Source: Pseudobdellovibrionaceae bacterium (lineage in GTDB: Bacteria > Bdellovibrionota > Bdellovibrionia > Bdellovibrionales > JAMPXM01). Taken from it: a DNA stretch of 45,372 nucleotides. Shown here piece after piece: positions 13,791 to 22,509 of the stretch. The position numbers and the translations under genes were made by a program. The stretch is from NCBI GenBank assembly GCA_021463345.1, contig JAJTYM010000031.1:1-45372 (forward strand), read 5' to 3'. The first letter of the stretch is position 1. Each line of letters opens with the position of its first letter. The notes below the pieces were generated by a model. It searched no databases and was not told where the DNA came from. It saw only the letters and a list, made by a program, of their open reading frames with translations.

Positions 13791-14561
13791 GTGCGCACCT
13801 TTGCCGAGTACCGCGAATTCCTCGAGCCCGTCCTCCACCTGCTCGCCGAGCGGGCATCGTTCCGATGCGAACCGGGGCTGGCCGAGGTTCTCGAAAAGCA
13901 CCCGAGGCTCGTGGCCCTGTTCAGCCACGGAACGCCATTGAGCTGGATCCCCGTGTCCTGCTTGATAGCGCAGGAGTGCGTGCTGGCGGGCGGCGGCGAC
14001 CGCGTTCCCCTGGGAGTCGTGGACGAATTCTTCTACCGGTCGCCGCTTTTCAGGCCATTGGCCAAACACCTCTCGCAGAGCGAGCGGCCGCTTTCTTTCG
14101 ATGGCCTGGTCGAGTCTTTCCGGAGCCGCGCGCGAGCCGACTTGGTGGTTTTTCCCGAGGGGTCGAACTGCTTTTTCGGCGACCCTTCCTGCGTGCAGGA
14201 GTTCCGCAGCCCGCGCGCGCTCGAGCTCGCGATCCGCACGGAGACACCGATCCTGGTCGGCGTCCACCGCGGTTCGGAGGATTGGGCCAGGACGCTGCCG
14301 GTGAACGAGGACTTCGTCGCGCGGGCGCCGTTGCTGCCGGCTCCCATCAGGAGTCGACTCAGCCGAGCCGGGGTGCTCACCGTCCCCTTCCTCCCGAAGC
14401 GGATGAAGCGTTTCCGCGTCTCCTGCGAACTCTATTCGCCGCGGTTGCGAGCATCCGACCTGAGCGGCGACGCGAGCGAGCGGAAGGCGCAGGTCGGGAT
14501 GGAGGCCGAGGCCGTGCGGGCCAGGATGGTCGTTCTCCTCGCGCGGCTCGATGAGGAATAG
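13791..14561 (+). CDS. PlsC-like acyltransferase family protein with degenerate HX4D motif
   Basis: A 256-residue protein starting at GTG 13791 with AAAGGA upstream. The acyltransferase blocks are recognisable: LVALFSHGTPLSWIPVSCL at the HX4D position, VVDEFFYRSPLFRPLAKHL, DLVVFPEGSNCFFG (the FPEGTRS block III) and TPILVGVHRG (block IV). The conserved aspartate of HX4D is replaced (H-G-T-P-L-S), so catalysis by the usual His-Asp dyad is doubtful. It could still bind acyl-CoA or lipid. It is convergent with a glycosyltransferase 10 bases away and lies next to acyl activation and reduction genes, supporting a lipid role. Confidence 0.65.
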   Translation: MRTFAEYREFLEPVLHLLAERASFRCEPGLAEVLEKHPRLVALFSHGTPLSWIPVSCLIAQECVLAGGGDRVPLGVVDEFFYRSPLFRPLAKHLSQSERPLSFDGLVESFRSRARADLVVFPEGSNCFFGDPSCVQEFRSPRALELAIRTETPILVGVHRGSEDWARTLPVNEDFVARAPLLPAPIRSRLSRAGVLTVPFLPKRMKRFRVSCELYSPRLRASDLSGDASERKAQVGMEAEAVRARMVVLLARLDEE

Positions 14562-14571
14562 GCGATCGGGT

Positions 14572-15771
14572 TCAGAGGCTCAGGATGGAGTCTTCCAATA
14601 ATTTTTTGTTTATGCCGCCGCTGAAAATTTCTTTCGCTTTCCCCAAATTCTCGAGCTGTCGCGCGGTCGGGCGCAATAGGCTCTCGATCGATGATCCGAG
14701 CGTTTCCGGCGTCAGGTTCCGTACAACGAACCCGTCGCCGACGCCCCGGTCGCGAAGCGTCCCGACATTCTGCCATTGATCGAAATTCGACGCGATCCCC
14801 AGGACCGGTCTCCCGAACCGCAGCGCGTCCACCATCGATAAGCTTCCGCCATTCGATATGAACAACGACGCCTTCTCCAAGGCTTTCGCGTTCGCGATGA
14901 ACTCGGAGCAAAAAACGGGCTGTCTACGGCTTCCCGCCTTCACGGACCGGACTCCCGAGACGAGGATTTGCAGGTCCATATCGCGCGTCGCTTCCAAAAC
15001 AAGGTTGATGATCCGGGCGCTGCCGGAGCTCCCGACGCTCACGTAAACGGCGGGCCTCCCCCAATCGACGCGATCCCACCACGTTGGATCGGCCCGTTGA
15101 GCGGTCCACGAGACCGGCCCTATGCAACTGAAGGGAACCGGTCCCCGGCCGATGCTGAGCCATCCGGCGGGTTCGGCTAACAAAATATGATCCGCTTGAG
15201 TGAAAACGCGCCGCAGGCCTCCCCGCGCCTTTTCGACACCGTGTTCGGCCGCCACTTGGTTGAAAGGACCGGTGATGGCGTTGAAAATCATCGGGCTTGC
15301 GAAATTGTAAACGAATTCCCTCAGGGGACCGGGCAGGAACCATGTCGCCGGATGATCGGGGATCTGCATGCGGCCTTGGTATTCCGGCAGCCAATAGCCG
15401 TTGGCCAGGCTCAGGTAAGGGATGGATTTTTTTCTGGCGCTGATCGCCATCGAGATGCGGAAATCCGCGATCACGCAATCCGGTTTGACCTCATCGAGAA
15501 GCCGCAGGTCATCGAGCACGTACTCGCGGATTTCCCGCGCGGTGTGCGCGAATTTGAAGCTGTTCGACCGTTTTAAGAAAACCTGGCTGGGGATGCACGG
15601 GAGATGGGAGTAGTCGCGTTGAAGATCGCCGGGCAGGAAGCTTTCGTATCTGCGGTCGAACGCTATGTGGACGTCGAAGAGCTTCCTGTCCAAGGCGGCC
15701 GCGAGAGCCAATGTCCTGCAGACGTGGGCCAGCGTCACGGCCTCGGCAACGAGCAAAACTTTTTTCTTCAT
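14572..15771 (-). CDS. UGT/MGT-type glycosyltransferase (GT1-like)
   Basis: A 399-residue GT-B enzyme. It begins MKKKVLLVAEAVTLAHVCRT, the N-terminal acceptor-domain start of macrolide/UDP-glycosyltransferases. The C-terminal donor-domain signature is SNGGSLSMVDALRFGRPVLG followed by NFDQWQNV, equivalent to HGG-S-EAL-GVP-DQ-N; the usual first His is Asn. VYVSVGSSGS opens the C-terminal domain. Such enzymes glycosylate small lipophilic acceptors, including lipids. It is divergent from the acyl ligase-reductase operon across a 327-base gap, so the acceptor may be the product of that operon (inference). Confidence 0.8.
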   Translation of the reverse strand: MKKKVLLVAEAVTLAHVCRTLALAAALDRKLFDVHIAFDRRYESFLPGDLQRDYSHLPCIPSQVFLKRSNSFKFAHTAREIREYVLDDLRLLDEVKPDCVIADFRISMAISARKKSIPYLSLANGYWLPEYQGRMQIPDHPATWFLPGPLREFVYNFASPMIFNAITGPFNQVAAEHGVEKARGGLRRVFTQADHILLAEPAGWLSIGRGPVPFSCIGPVSWTAQRADPTWWDRVDWGRPAVYVSVGSSGSARIINLVLEATRDMDLQILVSGVRSVKAGSRRQPVFCSEFIANAKALEKASLFISNGGSLSMVDALRFGRPVLGIASNFDQWQNVGTLRDRGVGDGFVVRNLTPETLGSSIESLLRPTARQLENLGKAKEIFSGGINKKLLEDSILSL

Positions 15772-16098
15772 GCTTCTTGAAACCCCTGGGCGCTCAGCTG
15801 GATGGCCGGTTCGCCGTCATGACATGGGAAAATGATAAGGAAGTTCTCGAGCCTGGTCCATCGGCCTTTTCAAGACGGGGCGGAGGGGCGGTCCCGCCGG
15901 TTCGAAGATCCGCCTGGAGTCCGCTCTCCGCCTTCATAGAAGGGCGAGGGGTTCCGAAAGAGAGTTGTTTTTGTTTATCTTCGGGATCTGGTTGGAGAAC
16001 GTGGGATAACACTTTTGCGGGGCCACCATTGGATGTCCGGGGCGACCACGGGTTAACATTGTTCACGGTCGTCATTCCTTCGGAGAATTTTGAACAGC
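15772..16098 (+). other. divergent intergenic region between glycosyltransferase and acyl ligase
   Basis: 327 bases separate two divergently read genes, so promoters for both must lie here. I see no pair of hexamers close to consensus with normal spacing. TTGGAG with a downstream GATAAC on the plus strand (about 15990-16015) is the best weak candidate. No convincing small ORF, hairpin or repeat was seen. Confidence 0.4.
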
Positions 16099-17862
16099 AT
16101 GCTCAGCACCGGATCGGCTCTGTTTGAATTCATTTGGGCGTCTCTCGGAAGTCGGGGGGAAAGAGCCGTGTGCTACCGACCGAATCGCGATGGCGGATGG
16201 CTTGCCGTTTCACCTTCGCAATACGCCGTTGACGTCGTGGCGCGGGTTTTAGCTCTGCAAGCGCTGGGGCTCGAGCGAGGCGATCATCTCTTCGTCTCGG
16301 TGCGATCCGGCTTCGATTGCGACATTCTGGAGAAAGCCGCCATTTTTCTCGGGCTCAGCCTGATCGCTCTCGATTCCTACGTCGATGATCAGGTCCTTCA
16401 GCGGTTTTTAAGCGCGCCCAGCGGCTCGCGATGGGTGGTCGAGGACTCGAGCTTGTTGCCGCCAAGGGTCCTGAGGGAAGGGCTGGATCGGTATCCGATC
16501 ATCATGCTTGAAGAGCTGGCTCGCTCCGAGGAGCTGTGTCGTGGAACCGCTGCAGAAATCGTGAACGAGAAAGAGCTCGTCTTCGGGGCCGCGCCCGCCG
16601 ACGTGAGTTCAGTGGAGGAGTCGGCCTGGGATGCCGCCGCCCTGTACGCGATCACGACATCGGGCTCCAGCGGGTCTCCGAAAATCATCGTCTACTCCCA
16701 AAAGCAAGTCCTTGGGTGTTTGCGGGTCATTCTCGACAGGTTGGGGGAAGGCGTCAGGAGAGAGACCGTGATCTCGTGGCTGCCGATGACGAATTTGTTC
16801 CAGAAGATATTCAATCTGGCGGCTTTCTTGTCCGAATCGACCATATATTTTGAGAATGACCCCAAAAACATCGCTCGGACATCGAGATCCGTGCAGCCGA
16901 CGGTTTTGATCGGGGTGCCGTTTTTTTTCGAAAAAATCCTGAGAGCGGCGGAAGGCGGGCTTCGCCATCCGTTTTTGAGATGGTTGGGTCGGCGGGATTT
17001 TTCGCGGGAGATGTTCCTGCGCTTGGCTTTGCGCCGGGTGTTCGGGAGCAAGTTGCGGTTCTTCATTTCCGGCTCCGCAGGTGTCGCCAAACCGACGTTG
17101 GAGGCCTTTTCAAGGCTGGGGCTCCCGATATGCGAAGCTTACGGATTGAGCGAGAGCGTTTTGCCGGTCGCGATGAGCACATTGGGCGGGATGAAGATGG
17201 GGTCCGTGGGGAGGTTGCTGAGCCCGGAGAACGTGACTCTGCGGGAAAGCGGCGAGGTCGTCATCTCTGGTCCTTTTTTGGGAAGCCCCTGGGGCGGGTC
17301 TTCCGGGAGGCCGAACGAGGTCGCGACGAATGATTTCGCGATTCTGGATCAAGACGGCTTTTTGTTTCTGAAAGGGCGCGGGGGAGATTTCATCAAAACG
17401 TCGACGGGCCGAAAAATCTCGCGCCGTTTCCTGGAGGACGGGATCCGCCGGCTCCCGGGCGTCGCAAACTGCGTATTGGTGGGGAACGAGATGCGTTTTC
17501 TGTCCGTCGTCATTTCGCCATTCGAGTTGGGGGAGGGAGGGCGGTCGACGGAACCTCTCGGGAGGGGATCGGGCTTCGGCGGGGCGCTGGATGTTTGGCG
17601 GGACCGGATCGAGGCCTTCAATCAGTCCAGGCTCGGATTTGAAAAAATCGGTTTGGCCGTGATCCTCGACAGGCCCTTTCTGACCGCGGCTGATGAAGTC
17701 ACCCACAACTTCAAGCTTCGCTCGGCTCATATCGAGAAGAAATTCAAGATGTCCTTTGATGGTCAGATCCTTCCCGCTCTGAAGCGGAATGAGAGATCAG
17801 CTGTTTTAACCGATGAGGAAGGGTTTTGGTTCGCGACCGATTCCTGCAAATACGATGTCTGA
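16099..17862 (+). CDS. AMP-forming acyl-CoA/ACP synthetase (fatty acid ligase)
   Basis: A 587-residue member of the adenylate-forming superfamily that should activate a carboxylic (probably fatty) acid as acyl-AMP and then a thioester. The ATP loop TTSGSSGSPK is at about 187-195. LPMTNLFQKIF, FFISGSAGVAKPTLEAF, CEAYGLSES (A5) and FLKGRGGDFIKTSTGRKIS (hinge GRxxDxIK) follow in order, as in long-chain FadD15/FACS-type ligases. ATG 16099 is preferred; a TTG at 16090 nearer the CGGAG site is possible. The stop overlaps the start of the thioester reductase, so activation and reduction are translationally coupled. Confidence 0.85.
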   Translation: MLSTGSALFEFIWASLGSRGERAVCYRPNRDGGWLAVSPSQYAVDVVARVLALQALGLERGDHLFVSVRSGFDCDILEKAAIFLGLSLIALDSYVDDQVLQRFLSAPSGSRWVVEDSSLLPPRVLREGLDRYPIIMLEELARSEELCRGTAAEIVNEKELVFGAAPADVSSVEESAWDAAALYAITTSGSSGSPKIIVYSQKQVLGCLRVILDRLGEGVRRETVISWLPMTNLFQKIFNLAAFLSESTIYFENDPKNIARTSRSVQPTVLIGVPFFFEKILRAAEGGLRHPFLRWLGRRDFSREMFLRLALRRVFGSKLRFFISGSAGVAKPTLEAFSRLGLPICEAYGLSESVLPVAMSTLGGMKMGSVGRLLSPENVTLRESGEVVISGPFLGSPWGGSSGRPNEVATNDFAILDQDGFLFLKGRGGDFIKTSTGRKISRRFLEDGIRRLPGVANCVLVGNEMRFLSVVISPFELGEGGRSTEPLGRGSGFGGALDVWRDRIEAFNQSRLGFEKIGLAVILDRPFLTAADEVTHNFKLRSAHIEKKFKMSFDGQILPALKRNERSAVLTDEEGFWFATDSCKYDV

Positions 17863-19006
17863 CGCAGATGGGATGGGAACCGGAGCGATCGAAGGGAAAA
17901 TTTTTTTGACGGGCGCCACTGGCGTTCTCGGATTTCAGGTCCTCGACGCCTTGTTGAGGGACAGCGCTTGCGAAATCGTCCTCTTGTTGCGGGCGGGATC
18001 CCCCGTTCACCTGCGGGAGAGGTTCGAAAAATTGAAGGCCGATCTCGAGGAGCTTTCTCATGGGAGCCGTGATTTTTCGCGTCTCAGCGCGATGTCGGGC
18101 GACGTCAGCGCGGAACGTTTCGGGCTGACCGCGGCGCAGTGGGAAGAGCTCCACTCCCTGACCGGGATCATACACGCGGCCTCGGACGTCAGTTTGGATT
18201 TGACGGAGGCGGAGGCGGAAGCCGTTATCACGCGCCCTTGCCGGGAACTGCTCCTCCTGCAGAATTCCATCCGTGAAAGGGGGGGGAAATGCCGCCTGGA
18301 CTACGTCAGCACGGTCGGAGTCATCGGGAAAAGCCGGTATCCGCTGCATGAAGAAATCGTTTTGGAGATTCGTTCCTTCAACAATAATTATGAAAGGTAC
18401 AAAGCCCAGGCGGAAGAGATTCTGAACGAGAACCTGTCCGCCCCCGGAGAGGTCACGATTCACCGTCCCAGCATGATCGTTGGTGACTCGAGCACCGGCA
18501 GGGTACGGCGCTTCCAAGTTTTTTATTTTTTGCTTTCAGTCTTGAGCGGACGTCGTTTTTTTGGTTTCGTGCCCGATCTGTTGCACTACAAGATGGATAC
18601 GATTCCGGTCGACATCGTCGCGTTGGGCATCGCCAAGGCCGCGCTGACGGGAGAAAAAAGCTTTGTGCTGAACCACTGCTCTGGTCCGTCTGACAGCCTG
18701 ACGTTGAGGGACTTGCGCGAGTCCTTGGAGCGGGAAGGCCATGCAAAGCCGATTCGCCTGATCGCGCTTGGAAAGGTCCGGTGGATTTTTCGCCTCATCG
18801 AGGCCATGCTGGGGACCTGGAACCCGGGAATGGGCCGGCGTTTTGGCGTATATGGGTCCATCCTGAGCTATTGCGACGCTGAGCCGAGGTTTGAGAACGT
18901 GAAAACAAAGCTGTTCTACCTGAAAAATAAAATTCAATTCGTAACGCCACGCGAGTCCATAGGGCCCGTCATACGGTACTATTCAAGGTCCAAAAATAAG
19001 TTTTGA
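17855..19006 (+). CDS. fatty acyl thioester reductase (NAD-binding 4 / male-sterility type SDR)
   Basis: A 383-residue extended SDR of the thioester-reductase/fatty acyl reductase family, expected to reduce an acyl-CoA or acyl-ACP with NADPH to an aldehyde or alcohol. The dinucleotide site is FLTGATGVLGFQVLDALL near the N-terminus. HAASDVSLDL, DYVSTVGVIG (catalytic Ser/Thr) and NNYERYKAQAEEIL (YxxxK) follow, then VTIHRPSMIVGDSSTG, the substrate-side block. ATG 17855 overlaps the ligase stop (ATGTCTGA), giving a ligase-reductase pair analogous to the domains of carboxylic acid reductase but on separate chains. The glycosyltransferase and acyltransferase nearby suggest the alcohol or aldehyde enters a lipid or glycolipid. 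Confidence 0.85.
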   Translation: MSDADGMGTGAIEGKIFLTGATGVLGFQVLDALLRDSACEIVLLLRAGSPVHLRERFEKLKADLEELSHGSRDFSRLSAMSGDVSAERFGLTAAQWEELHSLTGIIHAASDVSLDLTEAEAEAVITRPCRELLLLQNSIRERGGKCRLDYVSTVGVIGKSRYPLHEEIVLEIRSFNNNYERYKAQAEEILNENLSAPGEVTIHRPSMIVGDSSTGRVRRFQVFYFLLSVLSGRRFFGFVPDLLHYKMDTIPVDIVALGIAKAALTGEKSFVLNHCSGPSDSLTLRDLRESLEREGHAKPIRLIALGKVRWIFRLIEAMLGTWNPGMGRRFGVYGSILSYCDAEPRFENVKTKLFYLKNKIQFVTPRESIGPVIRYYSRSKNKF

Positions 19007-19069
19007 AGACGTCTCGGTCCGAGCGAACTCGCGGCTTGGGATGCGGAAGTCCGTTTGGGCGGTTGAGAG

Positions 19070-19891
19070 ATGGCAAGCGACATGAGTGATGAGAGTCTGT
19101 TCGAGAGCTTGAGAGGCATTCTCAAGAACGAGCTCGAGCTACGCATGCATCGTAATTCCGAGTATTCGCTAAGGGCTTTCGCCAGGGACATCGGGCTCCC
19201 GCCATCCCAAGTCAGCAATATCCTGCGCCGTAAAAAGGGTCTGTCCGCGGCGCGCGCGGCCGCCGTTGGGAAAAAGCTGGGATATGAGGAATTGAAGCTG
19301 AAATGGTTCATCGCGTTGGCCGACATGGAATTCGGCCGGAGTCATCGGATCCGCGAAAACGCCAGGAATCGGTTGAGACGGTGGAGGAACGGGGTTCTCA
19401 GCCGGGATATGACCGATCTGGGAGAGCATTTTTTACTGAGGTGGTACCATCTCGCCATCCGTCGCATGACTTCGTTGAAAGGCTTCGCTCTGACGCCGGA
19501 GTGGATCGCCGGGAAGTTGAAGATACCCGAGTCGCTCGCGGCCGAAGCCATCAAAGAATTGGCCGAGAACGGGTTGATCCATTTCGCCGCCGGCGGAAAA
19601 GTCACGATCGAGAACATGCACATGTTCTTGCAATCGAAGGAGGGGAACGAGCGGATCTCCCGGACTTTCAAGAAAGAAATATCCTCGCAGGTCGAGATTC
19701 GCGAAAAAAGCATGGCGCCTGAACGACGCCATGATGGAGCCCATTTCTTCACGGTCAACGCGGCTCAGATCGGCGAGTTGAAAGCCTTGATCCAGGAATT
19801 CGAGGATCGCCTGGACGATCTGACCTACAAGTCAAAAGAGACTCATGACGAGCTGTATTTCCTGAGAGTCAGCCTGTACCCATTCATCTAG
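19070..19891 (+). CDS. TIGR02147/DUF4423-family regulator
   Basis: A 273-residue protein typical in length for the TIGR02147 family. The N-terminal third is an XRE-like helix-turn-helix: YSLRAFARDIGLPPSQVSN, then ILRRKKGLSAARAAAVGKKL. The middle (LGEHFLLRWYHLAIRRMTSL and LTPEWIAGKLKIPESLAAEA) is the DUF4423-type winged part with a second HTH-like segment, ending ELYFLRVSLYPF. Family knowledge: these proteins are strongly expanded in Bdellovibrionota and Fibrobacterota and are presumed transcription regulators. It lies 63 bases after the reductase on the same strand and could control the lipid genes (inference). Confidence 0.8.
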   Translation: MASDMSDESLFESLRGILKNELELRMHRNSEYSLRAFARDIGLPPSQVSNILRRKKGLSAARAAAVGKKLGYEELKLKWFIALADMEFGRSHRIRENARNRLRRWRNGVLSRDMTDLGEHFLLRWYHLAIRRMTSLKGFALTPEWIAGKLKIPESLAAEAIKELAENGLIHFAAGGKVTIENMHMFLQSKEGNERISRTFKKEISSQVEIREKSMAPERRHDGAHFFTVNAAQIGELKALIQEFEDRLDDLTYKSKETHDELYFLRVSLYPFI

Positions 19892-19900
19892 CGCGTGTCC

Positions 19901-20956
19901 TCACATCTCCTCCGGCGTGAGGAGCTGGAGTTCCGTTCCCGGGTCCTTCAGGCGCACCTCGTTCGCGCGGATTTCGACGCCCGCTCCGAGTTCGACCAAA
20001 TCCCCGCGGTCAAGGGCGGGCTCGGCGGAGAGGCGCCGAGGGAACCAGGCGAGGAATTCGCGTTCCGGACCGCGGCAGAGCAGTTGCCGTGTTTTCCCCT
20101 TTTCGGCGCGCGGGTCACCGATCACCCGGGCCCGACGCGGAGCCGTGGAGGCGGCGGGAGGGGTTCGGCGCGCGAGTAAATAAGAAAAAGTGAGTGTGCG
20201 GTTTTTCATCGGCAAACCGCTCTCGAGCGCCCCCCAGCCCGGCGGCGGGTCCCAGGCGATGCGATCGTGGCACCAATCCTTCCCGCTTTTCTCGAGGAGC
20301 GGGCAGGCGCCTTGGTGCGTGCAGGGGGCGTAGGCGTGGAACCCCATCTCGAGAAGCGCTCTGCGCCGCTCGAGCAGCCTTCGCCCGTCCTCACGGGTGC
20401 TCGGCTCGATGAGCAGGATCGCCTCGCTCTCAGCCGCCCATGAGGGGAGGCGGTCGAGTTCGGTGGCGACGTAAGAAAACACCGCTAACCGCGTTTCGCG
20501 GGAAGGCAGGGCCGCTGTCGGCAGGCTGGTGCGCCAGGTCAAGCCCGTTCCAGGGCCGGCGAGCGCTTGGTGCAGCGTCAGTGGCTCTTCCCGTTGATCG
20601 ACGCAAAGAACGGTTCGGAAGGCCAAGCCCGCGCGCGCCAGGGCCAGTTGCGCGGTGCCGGGGCCGGAACCGAAATCGATCATCGATTCGAGCCCGGAGA
20701 AAAAGCCGGCCCTCAAGCCTTCGCGCGCGACGGCGCTGGCGCGCGCGAAATTGAGCGGAAGAAAGTAAGCGAGATACGCCGCTTGCGCCCAGCGCTCCCC
20801 CCACGGAGTGGAACCCGCCGGGTTGGCGATGTAGAAGTCCGAGAGGCGTTTGACCGCGGCGGAGAGCTCGCCGGGTCTGGCGGTCGCGTACTCGAGCCTC
20901 TCCAGCGCCCGCGCCGTCTTCGCCTGCAATTCGGGCGGGTATCCGATGCGCCTCAC
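19901..20956 (-). CDS. Rsm22-type small-ribosomal-subunit methyltransferase-like protein
   Basis: A 351-residue protein starting at GTG 20956, seven bases after the formamidase stop. The SAM-binding motif I is SMIDFGSGPGTAQLALARAG. The Rsm22 signature of Cys/His ligands follows: APCTHQGACPLLEK and then KDWCHDRIAW. Family knowledge: Rsm22 proteins are Rossmann methyltransferase-like factors linked to the small ribosomal subunit, with an Fe-S or zinc-binding cysteine set in the mitochondrial members. The N-terminal LSDFYIANPAGSTPWGERWA is also typical. Actual methylation in bacteria is not established. Confidence 0.8.
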   Translation of the reverse strand: MRRIGYPPELQAKTARALERLEYATARPGELSAAVKRLSDFYIANPAGSTPWGERWAQAAYLAYFLPLNFARASAVAREGLRAGFFSGLESMIDFGSGPGTAQLALARAGLAFRTVLCVDQREEPLTLHQALAGPGTGLTWRTSLPTAALPSRETRLAVFSYVATELDRLPSWAAESEAILLIEPSTREDGRRLLERRRALLEMGFHAYAPCTHQGACPLLEKSGKDWCHDRIAWDPPPGWGALESGLPMKNRTLTFSYLLARRTPPAASTAPRRARVIGDPRAEKGKTRQLLCRGPEREFLAWFPRRLSAEPALDRGDLVELGAGVEIRANEVRLKDPGTELQLLTPEEM

Positions 20957-20962
20957 GTCTCG

Positions 20963-21613
20963 TCAGCTTTCCAGGGGCGAGAGGTTTTTGAGAAGGATCG
21001 CGCGCACGGGGGACGCATCGGCCTTCTCAAGGGCGAGTGGGAGCGCGATCAGCGTGTAGACGCCCTCAGGCACGTCATCGAGCGCCAGGCCCTCGAGAAC
21101 AGCGAGGTCATGGAGCGCGATCCGGCCGTGGGCATCGAGCGTCTTGGAATCTTCCGGGTCCACGCTCGGCGTGTCGATGCCGACGAGTCTCGCGCCTCGT
21201 TCGGCGAGGGTGTCGATCAATTCCGGGCTCAATGAGGCGAAGTCCGAGTTCCAACGGTTCGGGTCGGGGAACGTGCCCGTGCGGAAGAGAACGCGGGCGG
21301 CGAGCGGCATGCGGCCTTCGAGGTGGCGCGGTTGGATGCGCTCGCCGCGGGCGACGTTCACGTGCAAGACGTGCGCGCGCCCCATGTACAAGCCCAGCGG
21401 CCGTTCGCCGATGCCGACCCGGCCGCGGGCGTAGTGGTTCGGGCCGTCGGCGTGCGCGCCGAGGTGAAGCGTCGTTTGGACGCTGGATAAGAGAAGGTGG
21501 TGGCCTTTTTCGAAATCGAGCGAAATCCTCCGTTTGAAAGCCACGTCCCCGGGGAAGACCCCGAGATTTTCCGTGATTCGCGGCGAAATGTCGAAAAGGC
21601 CGGGATCCTTCAT
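20963..21613 (-). CDS. kynB: kynurenine formamidase-like cyclase-family hydrolase
   Basis: A 216-residue metal-dependent hydrolase of the KynB/cyclase family that hydrolyses N-formylkynurenine to kynurenine and formate. The metal motif HxxxHxDxxxH is intact: H50, H54, D56 and H60 in TLHLGAHADGPNHY. The GIDTPSVDPEDSKTLDAH block, for substrate and conserved acid, is present. ATG 21613 overlaps the stop of the peroxiredoxin gene (ATGA) and has GGAAG upstream. Tryptophan 2,3-dioxygenase, which makes its substrate, is encoded about 0.9 kb upstream on the same strand, which strengthens the assignment. Confidence 0.88.
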   Translation of the reverse strand: MKDPGLFDISPRITENLGVFPGDVAFKRRISLDFEKGHHLLLSSVQTTLHLGAHADGPNHYARGRVGIGERPLGLYMGRAHVLHVNVARGERIQPRHLEGRMPLAARVLFRTGTFPDPNRWNSDFASLSPELIDTLAERGARLVGIDTPSVDPEDSKTLDAHGRIALHDLAVLEGLALDDVPEGVYTLIALPLALEKADASPVRAILLKNLSPLES

Positions 21614-22260
21614 TCTTCCTTCATCCCGTCGCGGATGTAAGCGACGACTTCCGCGGCGTGTCCGTCGACCCGCACGCGGCGCCATTCTTTCCTCAGCTTC
21701 CCGTCGGCGTCGATGACGAACGTGCTGCGTTCGATCCCTTCGAACGTGCGGCCGTAGAGCTTCTTCATCTGAATGACGTCGAAAATCTTGCCGAGCGCGT
21801 CTTCGGCGTCGGACAGGAGCTCGAACGGGAACCCGCATTTCGCCTTGAAGTTGCCGTGCGATTTGAGCGAGTCGCGCGATACGCCGACGACCTGGGCCCC
21901 GAGCTTCTGGATTTCTCCGTGGCGGGCCTTGAAGTCGTGGCCTTCCAACGTGCAGCCCGGGGTATTGTCCTTGGGGTAGAAGTAGAGGATCGTGATTCGG
22001 TTCTTCAAATCGCGCGGCGTGAATTCGCGGCCGCCGGTGCTCGGGACTGAAAACGGCGGCACCGCCGCTCCCAATGAAACCCCTCTGTAGACGATGGTTT
22101 TGGTCGCGGCCTTGGCGGCTGCGGTCTTTCTCGTCGAGGCCTTTCCGGCTGTGGTTTTTTTAGTCGTGGTTTTTTGTGTTGAAGCCGTTTTGCGGGTCGT
22201 CGTTTTGTCGGGTGTCCCGGCCGTCTTTTTTGGTTTCGTTTTCTCTTGTTTTTTCAGCAT
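21610..22260 (-). CDS. bcp: Bcp/PrxQ-type peroxiredoxin with a Lys/Thr-rich N-terminal tail
   Basis: A 216-residue thiol peroxidase. Residues about 56-216 form a complete Bcp domain: ITILYFYPKDNTPGCTLEGH contains the peroxidatic Cys, followed by VVGVSRDSLKSHGNF, FELLSDAEDALGKIF and STFVIDADGKLRKEW. The usual resolving Cys five residues after the first is absent (TLEGHDF), so it would act as a 1-Cys enzyme or use another thiol. Residues 1-55 are a low-complexity tail built from TTxKKT/RKTA repeats, resembling histone H1-like or PAKKT tails that bind nucleic acid. AGGAGG lies nine bases before ATG 22260, so the tail is translated. It precedes kynB in an operon. Confidence 0.88.
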   Translation of the reverse strand: MLKKQEKTKPKKTAGTPDKTTTRKTASTQKTTTKKTTAGKASTRKTAAAKAATKTIVYRGVSLGAAVPPFSVPSTGGREFTPRDLKNRITILYFYPKDNTPGCTLEGHDFKARHGEIQKLGAQVVGVSRDSLKSHGNFKAKCGFPFELLSDAEDALGKIFDVIQMKKLYGRTFEGIERSTFVIDADGKLRKEWRRVRVDGHAAEVVAYIRDGMKEE

Positions 22261-22509
22261 CTTGAAAAACCTCCTGAGGGCTTGGTCTTATGGTCTGCCG
22301 CGTCCGCAGGCAGGCGCGCGGTAACGTTTTTCGCGGACCGAAACCCGGATTTTGTCTCGCTGGGCCACTTTGGCCGACTGTGGCCGGCGGTCATTCAACG
22401 GTTTAACGAACTTTCATGCTGAAGTCGGGCTGGCCCCAGCCTTGCTCCGTGAATCTGTCAGCAAGGGTCGCGTTGCCCCCACGCCGCCCTTGCGCGCTCT
22501 TTCACCCCG
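22261..22509 (+). other. intergenic region between peroxiredoxin and tryptophan dioxygenase
   Basis: About 270 bases separate tdo from the downstream peroxiredoxin operon, which therefore probably has its own minus-strand promoter here. No consensus hexamers stand out. The plus strand carries no believable ORF but ends in a terminator-like hairpin (22510-22547), so a short plus-strand RNA is possible. Confidence 0.3.

Noticed and set aside
13739-14554. Plus-strand open frame of 271 codons overlapping the acyltransferase-like gene
   Set aside because: Arg/Pro/Ala-rich with no motifs; the frame at 13791-14561 has the FPEGS block and a ribosome-binding site.
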